Part shown: positions 18,973 through 28,400 of the stretch, one piece after another | Layout of the letters: each line of letters starts with the position of its first letter | Position numbering within the stretch: position 1 is the first letter of the stretch | Source of the DNA: Paenibacillaceae bacterium | Lineage (GTDB): Bacteria; Bacillota; Bacilli; Paenibacillales; Paenibacillaceae | Direction: 5' to 3' | DNA: 64,000 bases | Assembly: GCA_004134985.1 (NCBI GenBank) | Contig: REGQ01000033.1 | Span: forward strand, 1 to 64,000 | Translations under genes and position numbers: made by a program | Notes under the pieces: model-generated | The model's database searches: none | What the model was told of the DNA's origin: nothing | What the model saw: only the letters and a program-made list of their open reading frames with translations

Positions 18973-18977
18973 TCAAT

Positions 18978-19370
18978 ATGAACGCTAAGCTACAGACCGT
19001 TTCCACGGACAAAGCTCCAGCAGCAATCGGTCCTTATTCACAAGCAGTGAGATTTGGAAACCTGCTGTTCACATCCGGACAGATTCCACTCGATTTGAAT
19101 GGTGAAATTGTTCAGGGTGGAATTGAGGAGCAAACGCATCAAGTATTCAAAAATTTGCAGGCTGTGTTGGCAGAAGCAGGTGCGAATTTCTCAGATGTGG
19201 TGAAAGCGACCGTCTTTATTAAAGATATGAACCAGTTTGCGGCAGTCAATTCGATCTACGCCGACTATTTTGGAGACCATAAGCCGGCTCGTTCAACTGT
19301 CGAAGTTGCCCGTCTGCCAAAGGATGTTTTTGTCGAAATAGAATTGATTGTAGCGACTGTTGTCGAATAA
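18978..19370 (+). CDS. ridA: RidA family reactive intermediate deaminase (YabJ)
   Basis: A 130-residue trimeric YjgF/YER057c/UK114 protein that hydrolyses reactive enamine/imine intermediates; in B. subtilis yabJ also affects purR function. [27 protein letters not shown] near residue 34, [17 protein letters not shown] and [20 protein letters not shown] contain the conserved Tyr, Arg and Glu. ATG 18978 lies nine bases after GGAGGAG, so an in-frame GTG overlapping the purR stop is not used. Confidence 0.93.
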   Translation: MNAKLQTVSTDKAPAAIGPYSQAVRFGNLLFTSGQIPLDLNGEIVQGGIEEQTHQVFKNLQAVLAEAGANFSDVVKATVFIKDMNQFAAVNSIYADYFGDHKPARSTVEVARLPKDVFVEIELIVATVVE

Positions 19371-19434
19371 AATCGAATGGTTTTACAGTAAAAAAGTTTT
19401 TTGTGATTTAAGCATTATTTTTCCAAAAAAAAGA

Positions 19435-19460
19435 AGGAATCTGCCCTAAAATGTGGAATT
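19435..19460 (+). promoter_or_regulatory. Sigma-H promoter of spoVG
   Basis: AGGAAT (19435-19440) and GTGGAATT (19453-19460) match the layout of the B. subtilis spoVG sigma-H promoter, including the following ATACAC. The preceding 60 bases are A/T tracts, a typical AbrB target. Confidence 0.75.
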
Positions 19461-19494
19461 ATACACCAAGTCTTTGATAAGGCAAAGGTGGTGA

Positions 19495-19788
<294 letters not shown>

Positions 19789-19893
19789 TCAGTTTGTTTG
19801 GGGTTGGAGGGAAGGGAGCCGGTCTGGCTCTCTTTTCTCTTGAATTTGTCCAAACAAGGACAGAGCAGCCTTTACGCCAGGAGGAATTATAAC

Positions 19894-21297
19894 TTGAAGA
19901 AATTTGCGATTATACTTGCCGGAGGTACTGGCAAGCGAATGAAGTCCAAATTGTATAAAGTACTGCACCCTGTATGTGGGAAACCTATGGTTGGCCACGT
20001 TATTAATCGTATAGAAGAAGCGGCATGCGACCGTACGGTAGTTATTGTCGGCCACGGCGCAGATGCTGTAAAACAATATATCGGAGACCGGGCAGAATTT
20101 GCGCTTCAGGCAGAGCAATTAGGTACGGGACATGCCGTTATGCAGGCACAGGATCTGCTTGGTTCTGAAGATGGGACCACTATTCTAATCTGTGGCGATA
20201 CGCCGCTGGTCACAACCGAAACGATTGAAAACATGCTTGCGCTGCATCATGCCAACAAGGCGGCGGCAACAGTTCTGACAGCTGATCTTGCCAACCCGAC
20301 CGGCTACGGCCGGGTAATTCGGAACGAAGACGGCCAGGTGAGCCATATTGTAGAGCAGAAGGATTGTACAGCAGAGGAAGCAGCGGTACGTGAAATCAAC
20401 ACCGGCACGTATTGTTTTGACAACCGCAAACTTTTTGCGGCGCTTCATTCGGTCACCAATAATAATGCGCAAGGTGAGTACTATCTCACCGATGTCATTG
20501 CGATTTTGAAACAGCAGGGTGATGGCGTATTCGCTTATCGTACCGCTGATCCGGCAGAATCGATTGGCATTAATGACCGGATCGCGCTTGCTGAAGCGGA
20601 AGGTTTGATGAGAGCCCGCATTATCCGCGGTCATCAGGCTGAAGGCGTGACAATCATCGATCCGTCAAGCACCTACATTGGAGCAGAAGTTCGCATCGGC
20701 GCGGATTCTGTCATCTACCCGGGAACGGTCTTGGGCGGCCAGACGGTGATCGGCGAAGATTGCGTGATCGGGCCGCAAGCAGACATTACGGACACCGTAA
20801 TAGCGAACGGGGTGAAGTTTGAACATTCCGTAGCCAAAGAAGCGGAAGTAGGGGAGCAGAGCGCCATTGGTCCCTATGCTTATTTGCGTCCCGGCGCTAA
20901 GGTCGGTTCGGAATGCAAGGTTGGCGACTTTGTGGAGCTTAAGAACGCTGTCCTGGGCGACCGTAGCAAAGTTTCGCATCTAAGCTATGTCGGTGATGCG
21001 GTAGTAGGCGAGGACGTCAATATTGGCTGCGGCGCAATTACGGTCAATTATGACGGCTACAATAAGTCGCTCACCGAAATTGGCGACCGTGCATTTGTCG
21101 GCAGCAATGTTAACCTGATCGCACCGGTAAAAGTCGGCGATGATGCTTATGTAGTAGCGGGCTCAACGATTACTAATGATGTGCCGGCAGGCGATATGGC
21201 CATTGCCCGCGAGCGTCAGACCAATAAGCCGGGATATGCTGATCAAGTTCGCGGACGGGCAAAAGCCCGCAAGGAAAGCAAGGGCAACCAGAAGTAG
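19894..21297 (+). CDS. glmU: Bifunctional UDP-GlcNAc pyrophosphorylase / GlcN-1-P acetyltransferase
   Basis: A 467-residue enzyme making UDP-N-acetylglucosamine for peptidoglycan. The N-terminal nucleotidyltransferase has FAIILAGGTGKRMKSKLYKV and GTGHAVMQAQDLL. The C-terminal left-handed beta helix shows repeated hexapeptides (IGADSVIYPGTVLGG, VGDFVELKNAVLGDRS) and the acetyltransferase part HLSYVGDAVVGEDVNIGCGA. TTG 19894 preceded by AGGAGGA at 19879-19885 is the start; codons upstream have no support. prs, the usual next gene, is missing. Confidence 0.96.
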   Translation: MKKFAIILAGGTGKRMKSKLYKVLHPVCGKPMVGHVINRIEEAACDRTVVIVGHGADAVKQYIGDRAEFALQAEQLGTGHAVMQAQDLLGSEDGTTILICGDTPLVTTETIENMLALHHANKAAATVLTADLANPTGYGRVIRNEDGQVSHIVEQKDCTAEEAAVREINTGTYCFDNRKLFAALHSVTNNNAQGEYYLTDVIAILKQQGDGVFAYRTADPAESIGINDRIALAEAEGLMRARIIRGHQAEGVTIIDPSSTYIGAEVRIGADSVIYPGTVLGGQTVIGEDCVIGPQADITDTVIANGVKFEHSVAKEAEVGEQSAIGPYAYLRPGAKVGSECKVGDFVELKNAVLGDRSKVSHLSYVGDAVVGEDVNIGCGAITVNYDGYNKSLTEIGDRAFVGSNVNLIAPVKVGDDAYVVAGSTITNDVPAGDMAIARERQTNKPGYADQVRGRAKARKESKGNQK

Positions 21298-21323
21298 CCC
21301 TGCACTGCGGTTGCAGGGGATAT

Positions 21324-21349
21324 GATTAAACAGGAGCTGGAATGGGTAA
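21324..21349 (+). promoter_or_regulatory. Possible sigma-B-type promoter of ctc
   Basis: GATTAA (21324-21329), 14 bases, GGGTAA (21344-21349). This differs by one base in each hexamer from the sigma-B consensus GTTTAA/GGGTAT, with the same 14-base spacer as the classic B. subtilis ctc promoter. Whether this organism encodes sigma-B cannot be told from the window. A CCCTGCA/TGCAGGG hairpin without a T run lies just upstream. Confidence 0.35.
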
Positions 21350-21388
21350 CAATAAGAGAATATTGTTATTTCCAAGGAGGCTTACTGC

Positions 21389-22030
21389 ATGAGCATATCT
21401 CTAAAGGCGAAAGAACGTTCCGGTAAGACACAAAGCGATTTGCGTCAGTTGCGGGCGCACGGTAGAATACCAGCTGTTGTTTACGGTAAAAAAATCGATG
21501 TTCCTGCGTCGATTTCAGTTGAGGCCAAGGAACTGCTGGCGTTACTGCGCTCGCATCCGAATGCTGTCGTTGAGATGGAGGTTCCTTCTGCAGGCAAGCA
21601 GCCGGTAATGATGACCGAAATTCAACGCGACCCGTTGTCCAGGCAGCTGCTCCATATCGATTTTAGACAAATCGACATGAATGAGGAAGTTAAAACCGCG
21701 ATCCACGTGGATATCACCGGGGAGGCAGCTGGTGTCAAAGCGGGAGGCGTGCTGCAGATCTTGCTGCATGAGGTGGAAATTCAGTGCTTGCCAGGCAGCA
21801 TTCCGGAGTCTGTCCAGGTTGACATAACAGATCTTGAAATAGGGGATCAGATATTGGTCAGCGATCTGAAGCTGGTGTCGGGCGTAACGGTCCTGTCTGA
21901 GCCTGGGGCAGTAGTGGCAGCGGTGCTCGTTCCACAGAAAGCAGAAGAGGAAGATGCTGAGGCGGCTGGAGAAGCGGATAATGCGGCCGCACCGGACAAT
22001 GTCTCGGCAGACTCGCAGGACGAGGGTTAA
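21389..22030 (+). CDS. ctc: 50S ribosomal protein L25/general stress protein Ctc
   Basis: A 213-residue L25-TL5-Ctc family protein that binds 5S rRNA. The N-terminal L25 domain (residues about 4-92) has RSGKTQSDLRQLRAHGRIPA and VVYGKK. The C-terminal TL5 domain (about 98-185) has HVDITGEAAGVKAGGVLQIL and VQVDITDLEIGDQILVSDL. The last 28 residues are an acidic, Ala-rich tail. The ATG has CAAGGAGGC upstream. It sits between glmU and pth as in B. subtilis but without prs. Confidence 0.94.
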   Translation: MSISLKAKERSGKTQSDLRQLRAHGRIPAVVYGKKIDVPASISVEAKELLALLRSHPNAVVEMEVPSAGKQPVMMTEIQRDPLSRQLLHIDFRQIDMNEEVKTAIHVDITGEAAGVKAGGVLQILLHEVEIQCLPGSIPESVQVDITDLEIGDQILVSDLKLVSGVTVLSEPGAVVAAVLVPQKAEEEDAEAAGEADNAAAPDNVSADSQDEG

Positions 22031-22041
22031 TTACAAGACTT

Positions 22042-22076
22042 ACGCTCACGAAGCGCTTCGTGAGCGTTTGTTTGTT
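22042..22076 (+). terminator. Terminator after ctc
   Basis: Perfect 26-base palindrome with arms ACGCTCACGAAGC and GCTTCGTGAGCGT, then TTGTTTGTT. Confidence 0.85.
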
Positions 22077-22191
22077 AACTGCGTATTCCGTCGAACGTAC
22101 GCTGCGCGTCTAGGGGCAGCATAGCCGTTAGCCTTATCCGGCTCGCTATGTATTGTATGCGCGAGACTATGATTGGGAGGCGGCTAGCTTG

Positions 22192-22428
22192 TCAGTAGCC
22201 TGGCCTGGAGATAAATGTGAACTGAGAGCGGTTATAGAGCACGTGATTTACCTTGACAAAGTTCGGACAATATTGTTCAATGAACCCGATGTCCTTGTGT
22301 TCTTTGGCCGAATAAATCTGAATCGGCACGTGATGTTCGATATGATCTGTAAAGTGCTGGTCATCATACAACAATTGCCCGTTCCTATAAACAGCTTCTG
22401 CTGTTTCCTGGAACATTAGGTTTGCCAT
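22192..22428 (-). CDS. Small conserved hypothetical protein
   Basis: A 78-residue soluble protein on the minus strand between ctc and pth. It is rich in aromatic residues and His (MANLMFQETAEAVYRNGQLL, DDQHFTDHIEHHVPIQIYSA) with no signal peptide or membrane segment. The start ATG at 22428 has AAGAGGTGATAG upstream on the minus strand, a strong ribosome site that supports translation. I do not recognise the family. Opposite direction to all neighbours. Confidence 0.6.
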   Translation of the reverse strand: MANLMFQETAEAVYRNGQLLYDDQHFTDHIEHHVPIQIYSAKEHKDIGFIEQYCPNFVKVNHVLYNRSQFTFISRPGY

Positions 22429-22528
22429 AATCTATCACCTCTTATAAAGATGACAAATAACAAGGCCATTTCGTTGCATGAAATAAAAATTTAGCATGAA
22501 AATAATGCAGGACAGGAGAATGGGAACG

Positions 22529-23089
22529 ATGAAATGGATTGTCGGCCTTGGAAACCCGGGCTCGGCCTATCAGGGTACACGCCATAATATTGGATTCATG
22601 GTTATTGATGAATTGGCACGTCGTCTAGGGATACAAGTTACACAGAGCAAATGTAAAGCGTTGATGGGGGAAGCGAATATAGGTGGTGAAAAGATCGTCC
22701 TGATCAAACCGATGACCTATATGAATTTGTCCGGGGAATCGGTACGCGCTTTTATGGATTTCTACAAGGTGCCGCTTGAGGACGGCATCGTCGTCTATGA
22801 TGATTTGGATACCGAAGCAGGGAAGACCAGACTCCGTTATCAAGGCGGACCAGGCGGGCATAATGGAATAAAGTCTATTATTGCACATACCGGAACACAA
22901 ACCTTTAATCGAATTCGCATGGGAATATCACGGCCGCAGCCAGGCGAAATTATTTCAGATTATGTGCTTTCCACCTTTCCCAAAGCGCAAAAAGATACAG
23001 TGGGCGCCATGATTGAATATGCTTGTGATGCGCTGGAATATGCAGTCAAACATCCTTTCGAGGAGACAATGGCCAAATTTAACCGTTAA
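22529..23089 (+). CDS. pth: Peptidyl-tRNA hydrolase
   Basis: A 186-residue enzyme that releases tRNA from stalled peptidyl-tRNA. MKWIVGLGNPGSAYQGTRHN at the N-terminus has the catalytic His in TRHNIGF. Further landmarks are KPMTYMNLSGESV, VYDDLDTEAGKTRLR with the conserved Asp, and GGPGGHNGIKSIIAHTGTQ. ATG 22529 lies nine bases after AGGAGA; the in-frame ATG at 22520 is too close to it. Confidence 0.96.
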   Translation: MKWIVGLGNPGSAYQGTRHNIGFMVIDELARRLGIQVTQSKCKALMGEANIGGEKIVLIKPMTYMNLSGESVRAFMDFYKVPLEDGIVVYDDLDTEAGKTRLRYQGGPGGHNGIKSIIAHTGTQTFNRIRMGISRPQPGEIISDYVLSTFPKAQKDTVGAMIEYACDALEYAVKHPFEETMAKFNR

Positions 23090-23143
23090 AATGCAGCAAA
23101 CCGGGCATACTGAAGATATCAATTATCTTTCAGGAGGCATACG

Positions 23144-23374
23144 ATGGCAGTAAAATATATTTGTCGCCACTGCAAATCAGAACTCGGTTTATTAATGGCA
23201 GATGATATTTCGGAAATAAGATTGGGTTTTCATTCCTTGACCCCTGAGGAACGCAGCGATATAATAGCGTATAACCCAAATGGAGATGTGACGGTTAAAG
23301 TTGTCTGTGATTATTGCCGTGAGGCAATTGAAGCAAATCCTGAACTGCTGCTCGTTACGAATCCTTTGCAGTGA
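23144..23374 (+). CDS. fin: Anti-sigma-F factor Fin (YabK)
   Basis: A 76-residue forespore protein. In B. subtilis, Fin binds sigma-F and promotes the switch to sigma-G. Two Cys pairs, CRHC (residues 7-10) and CDYC near 57-60, fit a zinc-bound fold, and FHSLTPEERSDIIAYN is typical. The ATG has CAGGAGGC upstream. Position between pth and mfd equals B. subtilis. With gin, both forespore anti-sigma factors are in this window. Confidence 0.93.
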   Translation: MAVKYICRHCKSELGLLMADDISEIRLGFHSLTPEERSDIIAYNPNGDVTVKVVCDYCREAIEANPELLLVTNPLQ

Positions 23375-23409
23375 CGGATGTTTGTCCCCCGAATTACCAG
23401 GGGTGCCTG

Positions 23410-23438
23410 GCCTTTGCGCATAGCGAGGCTTCTTTTTT
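23410..23438 (+). terminator. Terminator after fin
   Basis: GCCT-TT-GCGC pairs with GCG-AGGC over a three-base loop, followed by TTCTTTTTT. Confidence 0.6.
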
Positions 23439-23521
23439 GTTGTATGCTTGAAATCGACAAGTATAAGGCTTGCCTTATACTACTGCCTATATTGTGCCGA
23501 ATGAAATGAGGTGCCGCAAGG

Positions 23522-26500
23522 TTGAAAGCGTTAATTGATGCATTTTCAGAGGATCAAGATTTTCAGACGATTGTTTCCGGTGTGGAAAACGGGATGAGGG
23601 AACAAATGATATCTGGCCTGGCCGGGTCCTCTCGTCAGGTTATGGCGGCTGCGCTCAAACAAAAATTGAATCGTCCCATGTTAATTGTGACACACAATAT
23701 GTTTGCCGCACAGAAAATTGCGGAGGATTTGCAAGAATGTCTGTCCCCCCGCGAAGTGCTGCTTTATCCCGCCAATGAATTGGTAGCAGCTGAGGCGGCT
23801 ATATCCAGCCCGGAAACGCTCGCGCAACGGATTGATGTGCTTGTCCAGTTGTCGCAAGGGTTTCGCGGGGTTGTTGTCGTTCCGTTCTCTGGCGCAAGAC
23901 GTCTGCTGCCGATAAAGGAAGCGGTTGCTAAAGCCCGGATTCGAGTAGAGACAGGCATGACCTTGGCGATGGAATCATTTTTAAAGCAAATGGTTGAACT
24001 TGGCTACGAGCGTGTGGACCGTGTGGAAGCGAAGGGAGAAATGAGTGTCCGCGGCGGTATTGTGGACTTTTTTCCTCTTACAGAGCCGCATGCTTACCGG
24101 ATGGAATGGTTTGATGACGAGGTGGATTCCATTCGCACCTTTGACCCGTCTGACCAGCGATCGATTGATAAAGTGAAGGAATATACGATTCCGTTATGTA
24201 AAGAAGTACTGGCAGATGAGCGTCGTCAACTGGCAGCGGCGCAGCATGCGTCCGAACTGCTGGAGCAGCAGCTGGCCAAAATGAGCGATCGCGGCGCCAA
24301 AGACCGCATGAAAGAAGAGATTGGGTCAGAAATCGAGAAGCTGCGTGAGCAGGTTCACTTCTCTGAGCTGTATAAATATATTTCGCTGTTGTATCCTGAG
24401 CGCCAAACGATAATGGAGTACATGCCTGAGGATACCCTGCTTATTCTCGATGAGCCGACGAGGCTCATCGAAACCGCGCGTCAGTTGGAGCGGGACGAGG
24501 CAGAGTGGGCTACGCATCTGCTGCAGAACGGAAAGTCACTGCAGGGTTTCGTGCTGGCGCGCGATGCGGATGAGATTTTGTATAAACGGGCATTTCCGAC
24601 CTTGTTCCTTTCCCTGTTCTTGCGTCAGGTTCCACATACACAGCCACAGAACATCCTTAATTTCATGTGCCGCGCGATGCAGAACTTCCACGGCCAGATG
24701 AATGTGCTGAAAGCGGAGATGGAGCGTTGGCGCAAAGCAGGGGCCAATGTGCTGATGCTGGCGGGCAGTTCCGAGCGGGTCGAACGGATGAGGCGCGTAC
24801 TCCACGATTATGGCATTGAGCCGCCGGTGATGGTGGAGGGCAATCTGCAGACAGGATTTGAGCTGCCTTCTGTTCATTTGGTTATTATTACTGAAGGCGA
24901 AATGTTCTCTCAAAAACAGCGCAAGGTGCGCCGGCTCGATAAAAAAATCGACAACGCAGAACGGATCAAGAGCTACACCGAACTGAAGGTTGGCGATTAT
25001 GTCGTTCACCAAAATCATGGCATCGGCAAATATCTTGGCATCGGGACATTGGAAATCGGGGGCATTCATAAAGATTATCTCCACATCCTCTATGCGGCCG
25101 GCGACAAACTGTCGGTGCCGATTGACCAGATTGATCTGATCCAGAAATATGTCGGCTCGGAAGATAAGGAACCGAAGGTTTACAAGCTCGGCGGCAGTGA
25201 ATGGACAAGGGTGAAGAATAAGGTCCGTTCCTCGGTACAGGATATCGCGGATGACTTGATCAAGCTATATGCTGAACGCCAGACCGCTTCAGGGTTCGGC
25301 TTCGGCAAAGATACAGCCTATCAGCAGGAATTCGAAGCGATGTTCCCCTATGATGAGACGCGCGATCAGCTGCGGGCGATAGAAGAAATTAAAGGCGATA
25401 TGCAGATGCCGCGGCCGATGGATCGGCTGCTTTGCGGTGACGTTGGGTATGGAAAAACGGAAGTAGCTATTCGTGCGGCATTTAAATCGGCAATTGAAGG
25501 GAAACAGGTCGCCGTGCTGGTGCCGACAACGATTTTGGCGCAACAGCATTACGAGACGTTCCGTGAGCGTTTCTCCGGCTATCCGTTCAATATCCAGGTA
25601 TTAAGCCGCTTCCGTTCGCGCAAGGAGCAGACTGACACCATCAAGGGGCTGAAAGCAGGCACGGTCGATGTTGTTATCGGCACGCATCGCCTGTTGTCCC
25701 AGGATGTCATCTTTAAAGATTTGGGACTGCTCATTGTCGATGAGGAGCAGCGTTTCGGCGTTTCTCATAAGGAAAAACTGAAAAGGCTGAAAACCAATGT
25801 TGATGTGTTGACTTTGACGGCGACGCCGATCCCGCGGACGCTTCATATGTCCATGCTTGGCGTGCGCGATTTATCCGTTATCGAAACACCGCCGGAGAAT
25901 CGTTTCCCTGTACAGACTTACGTGGTCGAGTACAATCACTCTTTGGTGCGTGAAGCGATTGAACGGGAGCTGGCACGGGGCGGACAGGTATACTATCTAT
26001 TTAATCGGGTCCAGGGAATTTACCAGATGGCAGAGCAGATCACCGCGCTTGTACCGGATGCCAGAGTGGCTGTTGGCCACGGTCAGATGTCCGAGCAGGA
26101 GCTGGAGAAGACGATTCTCGACTTTTTGGATGGGGAATCCGATGTTCTCGTCAGCACCAGCATTATTGAAACCGGCGTTGATATTCCGAATGTCAATACA
26201 TTGATCGTACACGATGCCGACAAGATGGGGCTTTCCCAGCTCTACCAGCTGCGTGGACGGGTAGGGCGCTCCAATCGCATTGCCTATGCGTACTTCACGT
26301 ATCAGCGGGATAAAGTGCTGACAGAGGTCGCGGAGAAGCGGCTGCAATCCATTAAGGAATTCACGGAGCTTGGCTCCGGATTCAAAATCGCCATGCGCGA
26401 TCTGTCGATCCGCGGAGCGGGCAACCTGCTTGGCGCAGAACAGCACGGCTTCATCGCATCCGTCGGTTTTGATTTGTATTCACAGATGCTGGGCGATGAG

Positions 26501-27055
26501 ATTGCCAAGCGGAAAGCCGAGATGCACGGAGAAACTGTTCCAGAGCAGAAGGAAGTCAATACTCAAATTGATGTGAGCATGGATGCGTACTTGCCGTCTG
26601 ACTATATCTATGACAGTATTCAAAAAATTGAAATCTATAAAAAAGTCGCCGTTGTCCGCACGCTGGATGAGGCGGATGAACTGCGCGATGAACTGGTTGA
26701 CCGTTTTGGTGATTTACCTGCTGCAGTCAATAATTTGATGATTGTCGCACGGCTCAAAGTTTTTGGCAGACTCTACGGCATTGAGCAGGTCAGCCAGCGC
26801 GCTGACGAGTTGACGCTGAAGTTCGTCGAGCATGCCCAAGCGCAAGTGGATACGAAGAAAATTGATGCGCTCTTCATGCAGTTTGAAAATCGGTTCAAAC
26901 GCGCGCCTGCGGCGCAATCCGACGGTCGTCTCATTATTCAACTGCGCGGCCAGGCCATGAGCGACGAGGACAAATTGGCGTTGCTTGACCGTTTTCTGCT
27001 ACAATGTATGGAGGCAATTAAATCGAAAGGGGAACTTCAGGATGTTGCACAATAA
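23522..27055 (+). CDS. mfd: Transcription-repair coupling factor Mfd
   Basis: A 1177-residue translocase that removes RNA polymerase stalled at DNA lesions and recruits UvrA. The N-terminal UvrB-like region (about 1-350) includes VRGGIVDFFPLTEPHAYR. The RNA polymerase interaction domain near 490-560 has VGDYVVHQNHGIGKYLGI. Helicase motifs follow: CGDVGYGKTEVAIRA (Walker A, about 637), IVDEEQRFGVSHKEKL (DEEQ box, about 738), TLTATPIPRTLHMSM, and the motif VI region QLYQLRGRVGRSNRIAYAY. The C-terminal domain has YLPSDYIYDSIQKIEIYKK. TTG start with GAGGTG upstream. The end overlaps the next gene by 14 bases. Confidence 0.96.
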   Translation: MKALIDAFSEDQDFQTIVSGVENGMREQMISGLAGSSRQVMAAALKQKLNRPMLIVTHNMFAAQKIAEDLQECLSPREVLLYPANELVAAEAAISSPETLAQRIDVLVQLSQGFRGVVVVPFSGARRLLPIKEAVAKARIRVETGMTLAMESFLKQMVELGYERVDRVEAKGEMSVRGGIVDFFPLTEPHAYRMEWFDDEVDSIRTFDPSDQRSIDKVKEYTIPLCKEVLADERRQLAAAQHASELLEQQLAKMSDRGAKDRMKEEIGSEIEKLREQVHFSELYKYISLLYPERQTIMEYMPEDTLLILDEPTRLIETARQLERDEAEWATHLLQNGKSLQGFVLARDADEILYKRAFPTLFLSLFLRQVPHTQPQNILNFMCRAMQNFHGQMNVLKAEMERWRKAGANVLMLAGSSERVERMRRVLHDYGIEPPVMVEGNLQTGFELPSVHLVIITEGEMFSQKQRKVRRLDKKIDNAERIKSYTELKVGDYVVHQNHGIGKYLGIGTLEIGGIHKDYLHILYAAGDKLSVPIDQIDLIQKYVGSEDKEPKVYKLGGSEWTRVKNKVRSSVQDIADDLIKLYAERQTASGFGFGKDTAYQQEFEAMFPYDETRDQLRAIEEIKGDMQMPRPMDRLLCGDVGYGKTEVAIRAAFKSAIEGKQVAVLVPTTILAQQHYETFRERFSGYPFNIQVLSRFRSRKEQTDTIKGLKAGTVDVVIGTHRLLSQDVIFKDLGLLIVDEEQRFGVSHKEKLKRLKTNVDVLTLTATPIPRTLHMSMLGVRDLSVIETPPENRFPVQTYVVEYNHSLVREAIERELARGGQVYYLFNRVQGIYQMAEQITALVPDARVAVGHGQMSEQELEKTILDFLDGESDVLVSTSIIETGVDIPNVNTLIVHDADKMGLSQLYQLRGRVGRSNRIAYAYFTYQRDKVLTEVAEKRLQSIKEFTELGSGFKIAMRDLSIRGAGNLLGAEQHGFIASVGFDLYSQMLGDEIAKRKAEMHGETVPEQKEVNTQIDVSMDAYLPSDYIYDSIQKIEIYKKVAVVRTLDEADELRDELVDRFGDLPAAVNNLMIVARLKVFGRLYGIEQVSQRADELTLKFVEHAQAQVDTKKIDALFMQFENRFKRAPAAQSDGRLIIQLRGQAMSDEDKLALLDRFLLQCMEAIKSKGELQDVAQ

Positions 27056-28196
27056 AAAGAAACCGGTAAGACGCGGGTTGTTCTTGCTGGTGACCTTACT
27101 GCTGGTAGCGGCTTTGGCGGCAGGCTGCGGAAACAAGGAAAGCACAGTCGTCGTTGCTACTTATAAGGATGGGGGTCAAGTTACAGAAAGCGAGTTTAAC
27201 AGCTATACGACGCTAATTGAACTGACCAATCCGCAAGCTGCAATGTTTATGAGCATTCCGCAATACAAAGAGCAGGAATTGGAAAAATATGTGCTCTACA
27301 AATCGTTGGCTGCAACGGCGTCTGACGATCAGAAGAAAGAGGCCGAGAAGGAAGCCAAAGATTTCAGAAAAGAGCTTGATACGCAAACTAAAAAACAAAA
27401 AGAGCTTAAACAGCATTTGAAGGACAAAAATGTCACTGCCAAGGCGTTGGAGGATGTCGTCCTCGTTATGGCTTCTTCGAATAAAGTGATCAGCGCCAAA
27501 GCTGATGCGTTGAAAGCAGAAGTGCCGGATGATGAAGTTAAAGCGGTATACGATAAAAATCCAAATGACTACAATGTCATTACTCTTCGCCATGTACTGG
27601 TAGGTACTGGGGAAAATGAAGAAACAGGCGAACCGCTGCGCACCGAAGAGGAAGCGAAAGCTTTGGCTGAGGAGCTGCGGGACAAGCTTAGAAATGGCGC
27701 CGACTGGGCGGAAATCGTCAATGAGTACACGGAGGATGAGGGATCCAAGCCATCCGGCGGGTTATATGAGGATGTTCGTGCAGGCACATGGGTAGAAGAG
27801 TTCAAGGAAGCGGCAACGAAGCAGGAGATCGGCGTAGTCGGTGATCCTGTGGAAACACAGTTCGGCTATCATGTTATGAAGGTCGAAAAGCGCGATATTT
27901 ATACCTATGATACATTGCCTGCTGATATCAAGGACGAGATCATTGGCGGCATTGTCAACGTGAAGGTGAATGATTATATGACAGACGAGCTTGATAAGCT
28001 CGAAGTGAAGATTGATCTTCCGAAAGAAGAGTTGCCAGAAGCTCCAGGCGCGGGCAACGAAGGCGCTGAGCAGGGCGGCGAAGAGCCGGCTGGCAATGGC
28101 GACAACGCTGGCAATGATGCGGCTGCCGGAGATGACGCAGCCAAAGATGATGCTGCCAAAGATGGCGGAACGATCGAAACGCCGAAAGCGGAGTAA
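27042..28196 (+). CDS. PrsA-like peptidyl-prolyl isomerase lipoprotein
   Basis: A 384-residue extracytoplasmic foldase. A basic N-terminus and hydrophobic helix lead to the lipobox AAGC with Cys29 as the lipid site. A charged helical linker (QKKEAEKEAKDFRKELDTQT) follows. The parvulin (PPIC) domain lies at about residues 180-290 (LRHVLVGTG, GGLYEDVRAGTWVEEF, TQFGYHVMKVEKR). The last 45 residues are a low-complexity Gly/Glu/Asp/Ala tail. ATG 27042 follows AAAGGGGAA and overlaps mfd by 14 bases, so translation is probably coupled. B. subtilis has no such gene here. Confidence 0.88.
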   Translation: MLHNKKKPVRRGLFLLVTLLLVAALAAGCGNKESTVVVATYKDGGQVTESEFNSYTTLIELTNPQAAMFMSIPQYKEQELEKYVLYKSLAATASDDQKKEAEKEAKDFRKELDTQTKKQKELKQHLKDKNVTAKALEDVVLVMASSNKVISAKADALKAEVPDDEVKAVYDKNPNDYNVITLRHVLVGTGENEETGEPLRTEEEAKALAEELRDKLRNGADWAEIVNEYTEDEGSKPSGGLYEDVRAGTWVEEFKEAATKQEIGVVGDPVETQFGYHVMKVEKRDIYTYDTLPADIKDEIIGGIVNVKVNDYMTDELDKLEVKIDLPKEELPEAPGAGNEGAEQGGEEPAGNGDNAGNDAAAGDDAAKDDAAKDGGTIETPKAE

Positions 28197-28240
28197 TTTG
28201 CGATTGCAGCCAAGCAAAGACCTATTGGTTATTCAATTAA

Positions 28241-28284
28241 GGCCGAACAAGGGGATCTCAAACCCCGATGTTCGGCCTTTTTTA
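28241..28284 (+). terminator. Terminator after the PrsA-like gene
   Basis: GGCCGAACA and TGTTCGGCC arms with an inner AGGGG/CCCC pairing, then seven T. Confidence 0.88.
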
Positions 28285-28400
28285 CGTTCGCAATAACGAC
28301 CAATGGGCCTTTACGAAATCTTCATAATGGAAATAAATTCAGCTAACAAATGATCTGTATTATAAACGGGTAGGTTTATTTCATCATTTGGAGGTATTTA

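Noticed and set aside
22120-22149. Terminator for the minus-strand gene at 22192
   Set aside because: A CATAGC/GCTATG hairpin exists but has no T run on either strand.
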